Part shown: piece after piece, positions 61,492-64,000 of the stretch | How positions within the stretch are numbered: the stretch's first letter is position 1 | Layout: each line of letters starts with the position of its first letter | Assembly (NCBI GenBank): GCA_028281445.1 | Contig: JANQJW010000011.1 | Span: 1-64,000 of the forward strand | From: Planctomycetota bacterium | GTDB lineage: Bacteria > Planctomycetota > PLA2 > JAEUHO01 | Direction of reading: 5' to 3' | Length of the DNA stretch: 64,000 bases | The notes under the pieces: generated by a model | The model's database searches: none | What the model was told of the DNA's origin: nothing | Seen by the model: the letters and a program-made list of their open reading frames with translations, nothing else | Position numbers and translations under genes: made by a program

Positions 61492-63386
61492 GGCGGACTG
61501 AAGAAGACGGGCATCAGCACCGCGTGCTGGCTCGTGTTGGCCGACACCCAGAGGCCGTTCGAGGTGCCCTCGCAGAACGAGCAGTGGCCCGGACCCTCGA
61601 CGCCACCCGGGAGGAAGAAGTCGTTGCTGAAGCTGAACTGGCCGTCGGCTTCCGTGACCACGATGCGCGCGGTGTCGTCGGAGATGTTGGTGTAGGCGAT
61701 CGCCACGCGATTGTCGGGCAGCACCTTCATGTCGCAGCCCACCGAGCGCGTGCCGAGCAGGCCGAAGGGTGCGCCGCTCCACGTGCCGGCGGCGCTGCGC
61801 ACGAACACCTTCATGCCGCCAAAGGACGCGACGCCGCCGAAGCACGTGACGGCGGCGATGTTGCCGGCAGCCCGCACGCGGCGCGGCGCGGCGAAGACGT
61901 CGTCGACCTTGGTGGCCGTCGTCGCGCCGTTGGGCAACACCCAAAGCTCGCCCGGCTCGCCGTCGGTGACGAAGAGCAGGTCGCCCGAGCTGTGGCGGAA
62001 GGCGCTCACCACCTTGCCCGATGCGTTCGGGTAGGCGGTGTTCGTGATCGTCGCAGCCGGTGCGATGACGTACTGGTTCATCGCGTCGCGCGAGATGAAC
62101 TTGATCGCGTCATTGGTGTTGTCGCAATAGACGCCGTTACCTGACTCCGGATCGCCGTCGAAGGGCGAGTAGTCGGTCATGTTGCCGGCCTCGGCCAGCG
62201 TCGGGGCGTCGAAGGTGTTCGTCGTGTTGTTGAAGTTGGCGATCGAGATGCCCCACGAGCCGACCATGATCCGCGCGGCAACGACCGGTGGCGTGACCTG
62301 CCGGGAGTTGCGCCCGTAGCTACTGTTTCCCTTGAGGCCGATCGTTCCGCCGTCGTACGTCGTTCCGGCGGCGGGCGAGGCCCCGGAGTCGATCTGCTGC
62401 AACATGGCCGGCAGCGGCTTGCTCAACGCTTCCACAAAGCCCTCGCCGTAGACCGTCATCGCGAACTCGCCGAGTGCGGTCGGCGGCAAGGCGGGATGCG
62501 TGCGACCAAACATGGTGCGCGACTCCGAGAAGATGGCCTCGCTTGCGAACGGCAGGCTGTACGTCCGCGTCTCGGTGACCGTCTGCTCGATCTCCTCGAG
62601 CAGGGGGATGACGAAGTCGACCTGGATGTCATCGGAGAACTGGTCCGCCGCCGTGATGAACCGGACCGAGATGGGGAACGTGACCTCGCCGTCCTGGACG
62701 ATCAGGTTCGTGCCGACGGTGTCGGTGACCGGGCCGAGATCCTCGATGATGTTCCCGCCGATCAGGATCAGGACCTTCTCGACGACGGGCGCATCGGGTT
62801 GGCGCGCGATGTCGACGGAGTAGTCGATGCCGAAGTTGTTGTTGGGTGTACCGCGCAACGCGATGGACAGGCCGGTATCGGCGAGGCCGAAGTCGATGGC
62901 CCCGTCGAACACCGTTTCGATGTGCGCTGTGCCGCCCGCGACCGTGTAGAGGATGTTCTCCCCGGGCTTGACGGGCTCGACAGCGTCCCCGGTGCGCTGG
63001 AACGGCAGCTGGACGAACAGGTCCCAGCCGAAGCCGCCGTTGGGGAGGGGAATCTGCGACACGTGCCCCCAACTGTTGAACTCCACGTCGAACGGCGGCC
63101 GCGGTGACTGCGCTTCGTCGAAGCGCGCCGTGAAGATCTCGTCCCACGCCGTTAGGCCGTTGGGCAGGCTCATGTCGACATCCTCCAGGCACACGAGGAA
63201 GCCGTCGGAGGGGGCGCCCAGGCCGCCGAAGTCCAGCCGGTGCCCGTAGAAGTCGACAATCGCGTCGCCCAGGAAGAAGGGAACCGTCGGCGGACCGCTG
63301 AGGTCCGGCAGCAGCGGCTCGCCGTTCTCGCCACACCCGGCGGTCGCAAGAAACAGGGCTAGGAACGCAATCACGATGGTTCTCAT
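61488..63386 (-). CDS. Large lipoprotein, propeller-like
   Basis: 632 residues from the ATG at 63386, with GGAGAGG upstream. Lipobox ATAGC. The N-terminal 300 residues are beta-rich (FGLADTGLSIALRGTPNNNF). The C-terminal half contains repeated segments of the type seen in propellers (VVSAFRHSSGDLLFVTDGEP, NRVAIAYTNISDDTARIVV). Several cysteines near the end (GHCSFCEG). No family recognised. Upstream of it on the same strand is the last sigma factor. Confidence 0.72.
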   Translation of the reverse strand: MRTIVIAFLALFLATAGCGENGEPLLPDLSGPPTVPFFLGDAIVDFYGHRLDFGGLGAPSDGFLVCLEDVDMSLPNGLTAWDEIFTARFDEAQSPRPPFDVEFNSWGHVSQIPLPNGGFGWDLFVQLPFQRTGDAVEPVKPGENILYTVAGGTAHIETVFDGAIDFGLADTGLSIALRGTPNNNFGIDYSVDIARQPDAPVVEKVLILIGGNIIEDLGPVTDTVGTNLIVQDGEVTFPISVRFITAADQFSDDIQVDFVIPLLEEIEQTVTETRTYSLPFASEAIFSESRTMFGRTHPALPPTALGEFAMTVYGEGFVEALSKPLPAMLQQIDSGASPAAGTTYDGGTIGLKGNSSYGRNSRQVTPPVVAARIMVGSWGISIANFNNTTNTFDAPTLAEAGNMTDYSPFDGDPESGNGVYCDNTNDAIKFISRDAMNQYVIAPAATITNTAYPNASGKVVSAFRHSSGDLLFVTDGEPGELWVLPNGATTATKVDDVFAAPRRVRAAGNIAAVTCFGGVASFGGMKVFVRSAAGTWSGAPFGLLGTRSVGCDMKVLPDNRVAIAYTNISDDTARIVVTEADGQFSFSNDFFLPGGVEGPGHCSFCEGTSNGLWVSANTSQHAVLMPVFFSPP

Positions 63387-63431
63387 GTCCTCTCCAACCG
63401 CAGGCGGCCGGAGACCCGACACGGAATCTGG

Positions 63432-63983
63432 CTATTCGCCGCCCAGCAGGCGGAACGCCTTTCGGAAGCGCTCGATGGCGCGCTGGCGCGCCCGGTCGGC
63501 GGCGGTCTCCGAGATCTGGAGCCGCTCGCCCATCTCGCGGGACGTCACCCCGTCTGTCGCCCAACGAATGAGCTCCCGGTCGCGATCGAGCATGAGGTCG
63601 AGTGCGCGCACGGCGGTTGACGCCTGCTCGAGCCGGCCCGCCAGCGTGGACGGTCCGGTGTCCGGACGCGGCGGCTCAGCGGCTGCCTTGGGATCGCTGG
63701 CTGCGCCCATCGTGAGTCGTAGCAGCGCAGCCGGATTACGCTTCAGCGCAGACCAGTGCGCGCGGCGCGTGTGCATGTGGTTGCGCGCGACCTCGTGGAC
63801 CCACTTCAAGAACGGCTCGCGCCCCCGGTACTCGAATGTAGCGCGGTACTCGAGCGCACGCAGGTGCACGCCCTGCACGAGATCTTCCGCCGTTTCGAAG
63901 CGCAGCACGGGTCCGGCGTGGCGCTCGACGTAGCGCAGCAGGTCCGGCCGGTACCGGATCAGCAGCTCGGGCAGCTCGCTCAC
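63432..63983 (-). CDS. ECF-type RNA polymerase sigma factor
   Basis: 183 residues. Region 2: ETAEDLVQGVHLRALEYRAT, KWVHEVARNHMHTRRAHW. Region 4: DRDRELIRWATDGVTSREMG followed by ERLQISETAADRARQRAIER. An Ala/Pro linker separates them. The gene precedes the large lipoprotein gene by 45 bases and may control it. The start is close to the window edge; upstream context is not visible. Confidence 0.82.
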   Translation of the reverse strand: MSELPELLIRYRPDLLRYVERHAGPVLRFETAEDLVQGVHLRALEYRATFEYRGREPFLKWVHEVARNHMHTRRAHWSALKRNPAALLRLTMGAASDPKAAAEPPRPDTGPSTLAGRLEQASTAVRALDLMLDRDRELIRWATDGVTSREMGERLQISETAADRARQRAIERFRKAFRLLGGE

Positions 63984-64000
63984 GGCGCAATGACCAGGCG

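Overview
The window is high-GC bacterial chromosome with tightly packed genes. It carries six ECF-type sigma factors, one of them fused to a membrane anchor and an exported domain. It also has three Ser/Thr protein kinases (two directly behind a sigma factor), TPR-CHAT proteins, SBBP beta-propellers, several lipoproteins and an exported metacaspase. This mix fits Planctomycetota best; Acidobacteriota or Myxococcota are less likely alternatives. No rRNA, tRNA, CRISPR array or transposase was seen.

Layout: 0-2.7 kb, sigma factor coupled to a kinase-AAA protein that runs off the left edge. 2.7-7.7 kb, housekeeping and exported genes (1-Cys peroxiredoxin, SBBP propeller, CBS protein, MddA-like methyltransferase). 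7.8-13.1 kb, an overlapping operon with a NitT/TauT-type ABC importer flanked by a small methyltransferase and a double methyltransferase, ending in a chimeric reading frame. 13.2-14.1 kb, WD40 remnant plus sigma factor. 14.2-17.0 kb, a calcineurin-like phosphoesterase, a sigma-like regulator with an extra HTH, and an unknown protein. 17.0-18.5 kb, GH30 glycosidase. 18.6-28.0 kb, a defence-type island in two converging blocks: DUF4145 protein, PD-(D/E)XK protein, HNH nuclease and Mig-like mismatch glycosylase on +; DUF262 protein, protein kinase, candidate restriction endonuclease and cytosine-5 methyltransferase on -. 28.1-31.8 kb, a lipoprotein and an exported caspase lying between two near-identical copies of the 3' end of an ABC permease gene. 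31.3-37.2 kb, an ABC exporter operon interrupted by a two-gene cassette (membrane protein plus PIN-like protein). 37.5-39.3 kb, a membrane coiled-coil protein and a 59-residue protein. 39.3-44.4 kb, a frameshifted TPR-CHAT gene, an internally deleted paralogue and a Wzz-like protein. 44.5-52 kb, SLC13-type transporter, WD40 protein and an RND efflux pair. 52-55 kb, the sigma-membrane-exported fusion. 55-57.6 kb, a B12/radical-SAM operon and a TetR regulator with two matching operator palindromes. 57.6-64 kb, a kinase/sigma pair, two lipoproteins and a further sigma factor.

The strongest unusual signals are: five convergent gene pairs that share the four bases CTAG as the TAG stop of both genes; the R-M island with a T:G-repair-type glycosylase and a GTGA-coupled kinase/DUF262 pair; the phosphoesterase-sigma-unknown cassette; the sigma factor fused to a large exported region; and the caspase cassette between divergent direct repeats. 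All function calls rest on reading motifs by eye; no database search was run.
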